The notes under the pieces are model-generated. The model had not been told where the DNA came from. It did not search any database and worked only from the letters and a program-made list of their open reading frames with translations. A stretch of DNA of 40,568 bases from CAYQVO01 sp964421085 (GTDB lineage: Bacteria > Bdellovibrionota_C > UBA2361 > CAYQVO01): assembly GCA_964421085.1 (NCBI GenBank), contig CAYQVO010000037.1:1-40568 (forward strand), read 5' to 3'. This document shows positions 9,198 to 16,253 of this stretch, one piece after another. Numbering within the stretch: the first letter of the stretch is position 1; every line of letters begins with the position of its first letter. Position numbers and translations under genes: made by a program.

Positions 9198-10454
9198 ATG
9201 TCATTCGAAGCCTTCTACTCCATATTCAAAGAAAAAATCCCCCAGCCGTACCCCCACCTTCTTTTCACCCGCGGGGAACTCATCCAGTTCATAGCCGGTC
9301 AGAAACACTTCGACATAATTATCGCAGGGGGAGGGATTCACGGAGCAGTATGCGCAAGAAGCGCGGCTTTGAACGGACTCAAAACACTTCTTCTCGAATC
9401 TCAGGATTACGCGTCGCAGACTGTCCTTCGCATTCCAGACATTCTCTATGACATGCTTCATGTAAAAAGCCCGTGGAAATTTTTTGCGAGAATGAAGAGA
9501 AATAAGCTCCTGAGAGCCCTGGCCGGTGTCGCGCCTCATCTGATACGGAGTGAAACGCATCTCGATGAGGTGCGCTTCATTCAGGAAAACATGGTGGCTG
9601 CCCGGCAGGAAGGCGCAGCATGTCTCAACTACGCCAGGGTCGATTCAGTATCCCGTGAAAAAGAAGGAACTGTCGAAGTGGGATGGACAGATCAAATTTC
9701 CGGCACGCACTTCACGAGCAGTTGCGGAATTGTGCTCAACTGCACAGGCTCGAGAACACCATTCCTCGGAAGAGTTACCCCCCGGCCTTTCATAGATGAA
9801 CTCGAGACAGGAGTCGATGTGTGCGTTTATTCTTCCGCGTCAGTCACGAAACACACGCCACCGGTCTCCGCGGTGATCCCCGTCGATGGCGGACAAATCA
9901 TAGCCGGGCACTTTCGCGGGGAAAAGGAACTGAAGGAAGAGCATTCTGCAAGGCTGATCGCAGCATCGGGAATAAAGCCTGAGGATGTGCGCAATGTGAC
10001 TTCAGCTGTCAGAGTATCACCGAAGCATCACTCAGCAGGAAAATGGATCTTCGCCAACGGCATCCTCAATCTTCTGCCCGGGGCCGCCATCAATGCCTTC
10101 AACACTGCGCTTCAGGGGATTGGCCAGGTTTTTTACCTGAGCGGAGTTCAGCACGAGGTCGCGTCGCTTTACGGAAGACCTCTCCCCGGAGGCTGGAAAT
10201 TCAATGAAGGCAGCCCAACACTGCCTGCGACGAGGTACGGCGCCCTGTTTCGTCTTGTTGCCGAAGATGCGGACGCTGTCTGCCCTGTTTCAAAGGGCGT
10301 GCTCAAAGGCGAAGTAAAAATTGCAGTCCAGCTTGAACAGGCAGTTACAGCTGAGGACATTATCCTCCGGAGACTCGGCCTTCGAACGATGCCTGAAGAG
10401 CTTTCTCCCCTGATGGCGGCAGTGGAAGAATTTATCGCGTCCCGGGCGCCTTGA
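9198..10454 (+). CDS. FAD-dependent oxidoreductase, glycerol-3-phosphate dehydrogenase (GlpD)-like
   Basis: DAO-fold flavoprotein of 418 residues. A Rossmann FAD-binding motif, FDIIIAGGGIHGAVCARSAA, begins near residue 38, and the C-terminus has GlpD-like features (AEDIILRRLGLRT). The N-terminal ~37 residues before the Rossmann strand are an extension. In true GlpD the first FAD motif is followed by a segment close to GTSSRSSKLxHGGLRYL. Here it reads QDYASQTVLRIPDILYDML, so the flavin and substrate contacts differ and the substrate is uncertain. The gene follows purD by 38 bp on the same strand and may belong to that operon. Its 3' end overlaps the convergent prmA by 23 bp. Confidence 0.75.
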   Translation: MSFEAFYSIFKEKIPQPYPHLLFTRGELIQFIAGQKHFDIIIAGGGIHGAVCARSAALNGLKTLLLESQDYASQTVLRIPDILYDMLHVKSPWKFFARMKRNKLLRALAGVAPHLIRSETHLDEVRFIQENMVAARQEGAACLNYARVDSVSREKEGTVEVGWTDQISGTHFTSSCGIVLNCTGSRTPFLGRVTPRPFIDELETGVDVCVYSSASVTKHTPPVSAVIPVDGGQIIAGHFRGEKELKEEHSARLIAASGIKPEDVRNVTSAVRVSPKHHSAGKWIFANGILNLLPGAAINAFNTALQGIGQVFYLSGVQHEVASLYGRPLPGGWKFNEGSPTLPATRYGALFRLVAEDADAVCPVSKGVLKGEVKIAVQLEQAVTAEDIILRRLGLRTMPEELSPLMAAVEEFIASRAP

Positions 10455-11277
10455 AGAGAAACGAGGCCCACTGACTATCTTCGATTCGGTCGTTCATGAT
10501 GAGACCTTGCTTCGTGTATGCCTGAAGAACAGCCCCGGCAAGACCGCACTGAATGCCTGAAAGTATGAGCCAGCCGGATACTGTGCCGGAGATATTTTCT
10601 GCCAGTGTCGCCAGTAGTTCTGCATACAGGTTTGCTGTCACCAGATCGAACCTCGCCTGTTCCCCGACTGCCTGCAGTTCGCCCGTGAAAAGACTTATGT
10701 TTCTTTTGTGATTTATGCGGCAGTTATCGCGCGCGCTGAAAACGGCGTGGGGATCGATGTCAAAGGCGGTGACAGCGGCGCCGAAAAGTTTTGCCGCCGC
10801 AATCGCGAGGATACCGCTTCCTGTCCCCACATCAAGCATTGTGCGGGGCGGCTGCCCCTTTATTACATCCCGCTGCATCAGCACCAGGGCCTGCCGGGTC
10901 GACGCGTGATGGCCGGTGCCGAATCCGAGTCCGGGAATAATCAGGATGTCGGATTCAGTCGCGAAGTTTTCTGAGTTCTCGTCGCTTTGAACAGGATGTA
11001 TTCTCAGCGCACCAGCCTGTGTTTTCTCCCATAATTCAGAACACTGAGCGCACCAGTTTGCCTCAGTGACCTCCGCTGCGCCTGCGCAGGCGACTCCAAT
11101 CCGGGAAGCCTCATTCAATGCTGCATCAAGTTCGGGTGCACCTCCTTCTATATAACAATCGAATGAGTCAGGACCTGTGATTTCAACTCCGGGTGCTCCT
11201 CCGGCAATAAAATGCGCGGCCTTGTCGTCCGGGCTCTCCGAGTGAAATGAAATCCTCCAGAACCTGCCGGAACTCAC
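10432..11277 (-). CDS. prmA: Ribosomal protein L11 methyltransferase-like protein
   Basis: SAM-dependent methyltransferase of the PrmA family, which trimethylates ribosomal protein L11. The residues near 117-128 (GLGFGTGHHASTRQ) match the family hallmark, followed by the SAM loop LDVGTGSGILAIAAAKL (~148-164) and the acidic DIDPHAV. The region that normally reads VxANI is TANLYAELL, and LILSGIQ follows. The N-terminal domain is poorly conserved, as usual. The start is a GTG at 11277 with no good Shine-Dalgarno. It lies 9 bp after the trxA stop, so it is probably translated by coupling from trxA. The length of 281 residues is typical. Confidence 0.85.
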   Translation of the reverse strand: MSSGRFWRISFHSESPDDKAAHFIAGGAPGVEITGPDSFDCYIEGGAPELDAALNEASRIGVACAGAAEVTEANWCAQCSELWEKTQAGALRIHPVQSDENSENFATESDILIIPGLGFGTGHHASTRQALVLMQRDVIKGQPPRTMLDVGTGSGILAIAAAKLFGAAVTAFDIDPHAVFSARDNCRINHKRNISLFTGELQAVGEQARFDLVTANLYAELLATLAENISGTVSGWLILSGIQCGLAGAVLQAYTKQGLIMNDRIEDSQWASFLFKAPGTR

Positions 11278-11286
11278 GAGCCGTAT

Positions 11287-11616
11287 TTACGAAATCACTT
11301 TGGTAACGACCGACTCGAGCTGATCCTTTGGAAGTGCGCCGATTACGCGATCGACGATTTTGCCGCCGCGGAAGAAAATCAGATTCGGAATTCCTCTCAC
11401 ATCGTAGTCAGTCGGCGTTTTTGGATTGTTGTCGACGTTCACTTTAACGATCTTGAGTTTGCCCGCATATTTCGCCGCCAGTTCCTCGAGAACAGGGGAA
11501 ATGCTCTTGCAGGGACTGCACCATGGCGCCCAGAAATCCACCAGAACTGGTATGTTCGACTGAAGAACTTCCGCGTCGAATAGACTGTCCGAAATCTCCT
11601 GAATATTCTCTGACAT
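11287..11616 (-). CDS. trxA: Thioredoxin
   Basis: Small cytosolic thioredoxin of 109 residues and a classical thioredoxin fold. The redox centre is FWAPWCSPCK with cysteines 33 and 36. The middle residue is Ser rather than the usual Gly of WCGPC, which may shift the redox potential. The cis-proline region reads GIPNLIFF instead of GIPT. A strong Shine-Dalgarno (GGAGAAGGAG) ends directly before the ATG at 11616. A candidate promoter lies about 50 bp upstream. It heads a two-gene minus-strand unit with prmA. Confidence 0.93.
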   Translation of the reverse strand: MSENIQEISDSLFDAEVLQSNIPVLVDFWAPWCSPCKSISPVLEELAAKYAGKLKIVKVNVDNNPKTPTDYDVRGIPNLIFFRGGKIVDRVIGALPKDQLESVVTKVIS

Positions 11617-11668
11617 CTCCTTCTCCTGATTACGTCAACTTTGGTCGTGTCATCTATGTCGAAAGCTA

Positions 11669-11697
11669 ATAGTACCGGGGACCTGCAATTGGGACAA
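11669..11697 (-). promoter_or_regulatory. Candidate sigma-70 promoter for trxA-prmA
   Basis: On the minus strand the -35 element reads TTGTCC (11697-11692), followed by a 17-bp spacer and a -10 element TACTAT (11674-11669). Each hexamer matches four of six consensus bases. The predicted start of transcription would leave a leader of about 45 bases with the strong Shine-Dalgarno of trxA at its end. Judged by eye only. Confidence 0.4.
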
Positions 11698-11854
11698 CAG
11701 GACTCTCCGTTTTTTTGTTTAAGTTATTTGAACCTTTTTTCGATATTCAACGTCAAATTAGTAAGCAGGTTTAAGAGCCTTGAAGCAGGACATGGTTGAG
11801 CCTAAGTAACCCCTCGGTTTTACGGGCGTTTTTTCAGGATAAAGGAACTACAGG

Positions 11855-12787
11855 ATGGAAGGAGATGGCTACGCGAAAGCTCAGAAAGAAAATCAGGAAA
11901 AGGGGAAGGAGACGGGGAAGTTCGTCATCAACTATACCGTCGATTCCTTTGCCAATGGCATTGCCTTTGGTCAGCATAGATTCCGTCTCGATGGAGGACG
12001 AGGAGGATCAGGAGGATGCGGAGGAGACCCGAGGGATCATTACGCCCTCCGTATCCATGATGATGCCGACGTTGTCAGACTCCGGAGCCGATACCTGTTC
12101 GAAAAGACGAACCCGCTGCACGAACTCGAACATGCACTGATGCGTCTCTCCCGCCAGGGCGTGCTGCGCGAAGCAGAGATTTATTTCGGCGTGACCACGG
12201 ACCCGTTTCTTCCATTCGAGAGCAAGTTCGACGCCAGCATGAAGTTCCTGGACATCTTTCAGCGTTACACTCCCGGCAAGCTTATCGTGCAGACCAGATC
12301 TCCGCTGATTGTTCTTGCCCTGCCGGTCTTCAAGAGACTCGGGAAGCACGCTTCAGTCACAATCGGAATCGAAACTCCGTGTGAAGACATGGTGAGATAT
12401 TATACGCCGTCACTCCCCCGGGTGAGTGAAAGGCTTCGGACTGTGGAAGCGATGAGGCGGTTTGGAATAGAAGTCACCCTCCAGGTATGTCCCGTTCTTC
12501 CTTATGGAGAGTGGCGCGAGGATGCCGGGGCTTTTGCCGAGCTGCTCGACGCCAATGCCGATTATATACACGTGAAACCTTTGATGGATGGTTCGGAGCA
12601 GCTGGATCGCCGGATGAAATCCTCGGAAATAGTCCGGAAACTGGCAAATGAAAGGAGGTTTCATTATCTGCGCCGGGACGCGGCAGTGCCGCTGCTGAAC
12701 GCGATCGAAAAGGTCGCGCCCGGGAAACTCAAAGCTCCTGAATGGGAGCATCTCGAAGCCCGGCAAATGGAATTTTTCGCTGCATGA
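11855..12787 (+). CDS. SPL-family radical-SAM-like protein lacking the CxxxCxxC cluster
   Basis: The body of this 310-residue protein resembles the radical SAM barrel of spore-photoproduct-lyase-like proteins (COG1533 type). It shows YFGVTTDPFLPFESKF, a strand with IVQTRSPLIVL, TIGIETPCEDM and VCPVLPYGEW. The cysteine triad that binds the [4Fe-4S] cluster and should precede these motifs is missing. In its place is a Gly-rich stretch with a single Cys at residue 55 (GGRGGSGGCGGDPRD), encoded by a GGA-rich purine tract at about 11988-12025. The overlapping frame shows no cysteine triad either. An in-frame stop precedes the ATG at 11855, so the N-terminus is not simply mis-called. It may be inactive, or an unusual family member. 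An intrinsic terminator follows. Confidence 0.65.
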   Translation: MEGDGYAKAQKENQEKGKETGKFVINYTVDSFANGIAFGQHRFRLDGGRGGSGGCGGDPRDHYALRIHDDADVVRLRSRYLFEKTNPLHELEHALMRLSRQGVLREAEIYFGVTTDPFLPFESKFDASMKFLDIFQRYTPGKLIVQTRSPLIVLALPVFKRLGKHASVTIGIETPCEDMVRYYTPSLPRVSERLRTVEAMRRFGIEVTLQVCPVLPYGEWREDAGAFAELLDANADYIHVKPLMDGSEQLDRRMKSSEIVRKLANERRFHYLRRDAAVPLLNAIEKVAPGKLKAPEWEHLEARQMEFFAA

Positions 12788-12817
12788 CGTAATCGTGCTT
12801 CATCTTCTCACCTCGGT

Positions 12818-12854
12818 CCCCGTGGTCTGCCGGAGCAGACACGGGGGCCTTTTT
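12818..12854 (+). terminator. Intrinsic terminator after the SPL-like gene
   Basis: A strong GC-rich stem pairs CCCCGT + GTCTGC (12818-12830, with one bulged G) with GCAGAC + ACGGGG (12835-12846). The loop is four bases. It is followed within four bases by five T (12850-12854). The hairpin sits 30 bp after the SPL-like stop, between convergent genes. No T tract is present on the other strand, so it should act on plus-strand transcripts. Confidence 0.88.
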
Positions 12855-12899
12855 AATGGCGAAGTGGGGCCGGACATTTATTTTGCGAATCGCTTCTAT

Positions 12900-13304
12900 T
12901 CAGTACCTGTCGTTATACCGGTAATCATCTCCTGCGGTGCTGTCGTGCTGATTGTTCCTGTAATAGTCGGAGTTTCGCTCCCGCTTGAGTTCCTCGATTT
13001 CACGCCGCTGTCTTCGAATCTCTTCCTCCTGGCGGCGGAGTCTTTCTTCCTCGTCACTTGAGCCCTTTTTGTTGTCGTCCATGGCTGCCCCGATCAGGCC
13101 GCCGGTCAGCGCGCCAAATCCCGCGCCCACTGCGGTTCCTGTTCCGGTATGATGAACCTGATCACCCACTACTGCGCCGAGCCCTGCGCCGATTGCGGTG
13201 CCGGCGATTGCTCCCTGCGTGGTTTTGGACATCCCCACATCGCTGCACGAGATTGTGAATGTGGAAAGGAGGATGATTCCGGCATATTTTATCGATGTTT
13301 TCAT
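12900..13304 (-). CDS. Glycine-zipper lipoprotein with charged C-terminus
   Basis: Predicted outer-membrane or periplasmic lipoprotein of 134 residues. The signal peptide begins MKTSIKYAGIILLSTFTISC, with a plausible lipobox ending at Cys20. A glycine-zipper region follows, with repeated GxxxG patterns such as GAIAGTAIGAGLGAVVGD and GAGFGALTGGLIGAAMD. The C-terminus is an Arg/Glu helix and then a Tyr/Asn/Asp-rich tail. Glycine-zipper lipoproteins of this type resemble SlyB/OmpA-like zipper proteins and may insert in membranes. I chose the ATG at 13304 because it has a GAGGTG Shine-Dalgarno directly upstream and yields a clean signal peptide. A start at 13397 would add 31 unlike residues. Confidence 0.75.
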   Translation of the reverse strand: MKTSIKYAGIILLSTFTISCSDVGMSKTTQGAIAGTAIGAGLGAVVGDQVHHTGTGTAVGAGFGALTGGLIGAAMDDNKKGSSDEEERLRRQEEEIRRQRREIEELKRERNSDYYRNNQHDSTAGDDYRYNDRY

Positions 13305-13335
13305 GTCACCTCGAAAAATAACAAGGATGAAACCG

Positions 13336-13344
13336 AGTATATCA
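13336..13344 (-). promoter_or_regulatory. Candidate extended -10 promoter for the glycine-zipper lipoprotein
   Basis: The minus strand reads TGATATACT, an extended -10 (TG-N-TATACT) about 32 bp before the ATG at 13304. No matching -35 is seen 16-18 bp upstream, which extended -10 promoters can lack. This lies in the 323-bp divergent gap 13305-13627 between this gene and the flagellin gene. I see no other gene in that gap. Confidence 0.35.
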
Positions 13345-13397
13345 CAAGGCGGAAACTCCGCGATATAAAAGCCGATTTTTGTCTTTAAATTTTCCAC

Positions 13398-13425
13398 TAA
13401 AGCGAAATACCACAGGGTCCGAAAA
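13398..13425 (+). promoter_or_regulatory. Weak sigma-28-like promoter candidate upstream of flagellin
   Basis: TAAA at 13398-13401, then 16 bases, then TCCGAAAA at 13418-13425. The flagellar sigma-28 consensus is TAAA-N15-GCCGATAA, so this has six of eight -10 matches and a spacer one base long. It lies about 200 bp before the flagellin ATG. It is suggestive only because flagellin genes usually use this sigma factor. Confidence 0.22.
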
Positions 13426-13627
13426 CATGTACCAGAGGTTGAAGTAAGTAGAACTGGTTGAAAGCGGTGCTGTGTCTGAGAAATTGCCCCTCTCCCGCCT
13501 TCGTACCCGCACCACTCTGAAAGCTGTTCCCCGATAGAATGGCGCAGGCAATGAAGCCTCCGGGAATCGCGAGGGATCTACTGATGCATCCCCGTCATCG
13601 ACTCGCCCAATTCACGGAGGAATAGAA

Positions 13628-14488
13628 ATGGCAATTACAATTGGAAATAACATAGTGTCGCTTACTGCTCAGCGCCGTTTAGGGCAGGCTACCGACGCGT
13701 TGAGTATGACCTTCGAACGCCTGAGTTCAGGTCAGCGGATTAACAAAGCAAGCGATGACGCAGCAGGTCTTGCGATTGCGGATTCACTCCGCGCTGATCA
13801 GCGAATCGCCACAGTCGCAATCCGGAATGCCAACGATGGTATTTCGACGATTGCTATCGCAGACGGCGCACTCGGCCAGATTGGCGCAACACTGAGCCGT
13901 CTCGCGGAACTCGCGGAACAATCCGCAAACGGAGTGTTTTCAACGCAGCAGAGATCCGCTCTGCAGAACGAGTTTTCAGCGCTTGGATCAGAAATCGAAA
14001 GAATCGCCTTCACGACCACATTCAACGGTGTGAAACTGCTCTCCGGCGGGCAGTCCATCACACTTCAGGTGGGGTTCGATTCAAGCTCGACATCCCAGAT
14101 TCAGATAACAAACGTGCTTGGTACTCTTGCAGCTCTTGGTCTTTCGGAGGCTGACGCGTCGGCGATGGCATTTTCGATTTCCGGCACGACCATAGATGCG
14201 GGTCAATCAGCTTCGCGGCTGGCGCTCGACGCGATCAACGGCGCCATTTCCTCTCTTGCACAGACAAGAGGAAATCTTGGAGCTGCGCAATCACGGCTCC
14301 AGGTGACCATCAACAACCTTTCTGTGGCGCGTGAGAACTACGCATCCGCGGAAAGCCGCATCAGGGACGTCGATGTGGCGACAGAAGCGGCAGAGCTCAC
14401 AAGGCTCGGCATTCTGCAGCAGGCCGGAGCAGCGGTTCTTGCTCAGGCAAACCAGCAGCCGGCGCTGGCGCTGTCACTGCTCCAATAA
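13628..14488 (+). CDS. Flagellin, compact D0-D1 form
   Basis: Structural subunit of the flagellar filament, 286 residues. The N-terminal D0/D1 helices (about residues 1-140) carry the family motif ERLSSGQRINKASDDAAGLA and the pattern ATVAIRNANDGIS. The C-terminal D1/D0 region (about 190-286) has RDVDVATEAAELTR and ends in LALSLLQ, as flagellins do. The short central part means almost no D2/D3 surface domain. A strong Shine-Dalgarno (GGAGG at 13616-13620) sits 7 bases before the ATG. No fliD, fliS or other flagellar gene lies beside it. A structured hairpin region follows the stop. Confidence 0.95.
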   Translation: MAITIGNNIVSLTAQRRLGQATDALSMTFERLSSGQRINKASDDAAGLAIADSLRADQRIATVAIRNANDGISTIAIADGALGQIGATLSRLAELAEQSANGVFSTQQRSALQNEFSALGSEIERIAFTTTFNGVKLLSGGQSITLQVGFDSSSTSQIQITNVLGTLAALGLSEADASAMAFSISGTTIDAGQSASRLALDAINGAISSLAQTRGNLGAAQSRLQVTINNLSVARENYASAESRIRDVDVATEAAELTRLGILQQAGAAVLAQANQQPALALSLLQ

Positions 14489-14503
14489 AATCACCCCGTT
14501 CTA

Positions 14504-14580
14504 TTTCTTCAGGGAGCGGTCCGCAGATGACAATTGCGACGACCGCTCCCGGGTGACATGGTTCCTGAGCCCTGAAGAAA
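14504..14580. other. Overlapping inverted repeats 3' of flagellin
   Basis: Two perfect inverted repeats share bases. An outer 11-bp stem pairs 14504-14514 with 14570-14580. An inner 10-bp stem pairs 14512-14521 with 14541-14550 and can be extended by CGCA (14522-14525) with TGCG (14535-14538). The three G at 14512-14514 belong to both, so the two stems compete at that point. No T tract follows. It could be a factor-dependent 3' end, an mRNA-stabilising structure or an attenuator for the next gene. Confidence 0.55.
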
Positions 14581-14589
14581 AACAGGAAG

Positions 14590-15000
14590 ATGGCAGGGCG
14601 AAGGATATCCGGAAATCGAAATTTTTCTTTTTGGCTTTCCCCTTTGCTTAAGGATTTGAACCTTAGTATGCTCCCCGAAATAGAGGGCAACATACGTGCT
14701 ATGAGGGCAAAAAAAAGAAAAAAAATATGTCATCGAGCAGGTCCGGCCAACGATGATGGGTGGCCTTTTGATTCCGCACTTCCGGCCGATTCATACCGTG
14801 CGCTCGGGGTCAAGATTTACGAAGCTCTCACGAGTCTTCCCGTTGAAAAAAGAGTTCTGCTTGCCCGGGCAACCGCCGAAGAGATGAGCGGCGAGCAGAT
14901 GCGCGCCGATCCTGATCTTTCAGATGTTCTCCGCCGTCTTCGCCATCCCGAAGGCCCGATGCACGTGAAAAGACGCGGCATGAGGATAGTGGAGAATTAA
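14590..15000 (+). CDS. Small hypothetical protein downstream of flagellin
   Basis: Predicted protein of up to 136 residues that I do not recognise. The N-terminal third is basic and low in structure. The C-terminal two thirds look helical and soluble (for example SYRALGVKIYEALTSLPVEK, LLARATAEEMSGEQM and DLSDVLRRLRHPEGP). The start is uncertain. The ATG at 14590 has an AGGAA placed too close, and ATGs at 14668 (110 residues) and 14701 (99 residues) are alternatives. The basic first part could be non-coding. It lies about 100 bp after flagellin on the same strand, so a flagellar link such as an export or regulatory protein is possible but has no motif support. Confidence 0.5.
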   Translation: MAGRRISGNRNFSFWLSPLLKDLNLSMLPEIEGNIRAMRAKKRKKICHRAGPANDDGWPFDSALPADSYRALGVKIYEALTSLPVEKRVLLARATAEEMSGEQMRADPDLSDVLRRLRHPEGPMHVKRRGMRIVEN

Positions 15001-15623
15001 CCCGTAACCAAAAAAAGGGCCCTGAAATTCCGTGAATTACGTGCCCCGCGTAACTCCCGGCCTCCAGAGCCCGAAGAAGTAGTGAGGTTGGGTAAGGTCG
15101 TTTGGGGACCCTACCGGAAATCTCTATATGTATGCACGGAGTTTTTCTGCTCGACGCTTTGGCACCTCACCAGTGCCATAAGAGCTGTGATGTTATCACT
15201 GGTTGTAATAGCCACCGGATTCCTCCGTGAATCATTCAGCCTGAAGCGCGCTGTCCTCAGGCATTTACTGCCGGCAGCATCATGCTGCACCGTTTCTGTC
15301 GTTTGCTGGCTTACTGCAACTTAAGGCCTGGAATGCTGGTAAAGTGGCGGCTGCCGCCGCCCCTTCTACAACAAAACTTCCTTACTGCTACTGCCACACC
15401 TGACTACGAATATAATATCGGACGAGTCGATGTTTTCTTGATGTGTTTTTTCGTGTGCCTGGAAAATGGAAAAACTGCGTAAAGGGGAAAAAGGAACCTC
15501 GCCGTTCTCGAGGTCGAATCGGTAACTATCGGGATTTGTGCCGGAACGGGCAGCTTCCGGCAGAAAAAAGAGCCTCGAATACATCCCTGTAATCTGACTA
15601 TAATAAAGTTTGGAGGATGGAGT
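15001..15623. other. 620-bp non-coding stretch with a run of hairpins; candidate structured RNA
   Basis: No convincing gene lies between the small hypothetical gene and the lytic transglycosylase. From 15091 to 15360 I can read seven successive small hairpins. Stems are 15091-15099/15107-15115 (one mismatch), 15160-15165/15173-15178, 15187-15191/15195-15199, 15218-15222/15229-15233, 15239-15244/15257-15262, 15274-15278/15284-15288 and 15344-15350/15354-15360. A further perfect 8-bp stem pairs 15539-15546 with 15555-15562. Several 5-bp stems could arise by chance. I do not match the stretch to tmRNA, RNase P, 6S RNA or a riboswitch. Confidence 0.35.
15599..15604 (+). promoter_or_regulatory. 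Candidate -10 box before the lytic transglycosylase gene
   Basis: A perfect TATAAT lies at 15599-15604, 20 bp before the ATG. The best -35 is TCGAAT at 15575-15580 with an 18-bp spacer, a weak match. The predicted transcript would begin almost at the Shine-Dalgarno GGAGG (15612-15616), so the leader would be very short. It may also be a chance AT-rich match. Confidence 0.33.
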
Positions 15624-16253
15624 ATGAGGTTTCTGCCGTTTCTGTGCTTATCGGCGCTTCTTTTTGTGCTTGTCGCACCCAGCTCATCGGCAGCCGGTCC
15701 CATATACATGTACAAAGAAAAGGACGGATGTATTAAGTTTACGAACAAGGTGCCGCCTCCTGGTATCAAGGCGGAGGTTTTTACGGGGAAACGAGGCTCT
15801 TTTGCTTTTTACAAACCTGGCGGCTCGAGGGCATTTGTGCCGGTACGCAAGTTGTCCAGGCTTTACACGGATGTTATAGAACGGGCATCCCGTGTTTACG
15901 GTCTCGAGAGAAATCTCGTCCGGGCGGTAATACACGTTGAATCATACTTCGACCCCAAAGCGGTTTCGCCAAAGGGAGCGCGAGGTCTGATGCAGCTCAT
16001 GCCTGGAACCGCTGACATGCTTGGTGTCAGGCGTGTTCATGAGGTTGAAGAGAACATAATGGCAGGAGCGAAGTATCTCTCTTTTCTCCTGCGGAAGTAT
16101 CAGGGAAATTTAAAGCTGGCACTCGCCGCATATAATGCCGGCGAGGCATCGGTCGAGAAGTTCAAAGGTGTTCCTCCGTTCAGGGAAACCGTTGAATATG
16201 TAGACAGAGTTCTTCAAATGCGAAAGCGGTATGAAACGGTTGGTAATGGCTGA
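15624..16253 (+). CDS. Periplasmic lytic transglycosylase (SLT domain, MltE/Slt70 type)
   Basis: Exported peptidoglycan-cleaving enzyme of 209 residues. A Sec signal peptide covers about residues 1-24. A short DUF4124-like strand segment follows (IYMYKEKDGCIKFTNKVPP). The C-terminal ~130 residues are a goose-lysozyme-like SLT domain with the catalytic Glu106 in AVIHVESYFDPKAVSPKGAR, then GLMQLMPGTA and LALAAYNAGE. It breaks the glycan by forming 1,6-anhydro-muramic acid and is used for wall remodelling or for inserting large machines such as flagella and secretion systems. A good GGAGG precedes the ATG. Its 3' end overlaps the next gene by 23 bp, which suggests translational coupling. Confidence 0.92.
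   Translation: MRFLPFLCLSALLFVLVAPSSSAAGPIYMYKEKDGCIKFTNKVPPPGIKAEVFTGKRGSFAFYKPGGSRAFVPVRKLSRLYTDVIERASRVYGLERNLVRAVIHVESYFDPKAVSPKGARGLMQLMPGTADMLGVRRVHEVEENIMAGAKYLSFLLRKYQGNLKLALAAYNAGEASVEKFKGVPPFRETVEYVDRVLQMRKRYETVGNG

Noticed and set aside
11796..12140. Plus-strand frame overlapping the start of the SPL-like gene
   Set aside because: It has a Ser/Arg-rich then acidic low-complexity product without a family, and the other frame continues into conserved SPL sequence.
12008..12349. Minus-strand frame within the SPL-like gene
   Set aside because: It is a shadow of a gene with clear conserved motifs on the plus strand.
15481..15530. A GGTCGAATCGG-like segment that recalls a tRNA T-arm
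   Set aside because: There is no matching acceptor or anticodon stem nearby. I found no tRNA gene in the window.
15366..15769. Two overlapping minus-strand frames in and after the non-coding stretch
   Set aside because: No Shine-Dalgarno, no motif, and one overlaps the lytic transglycosylase gene.
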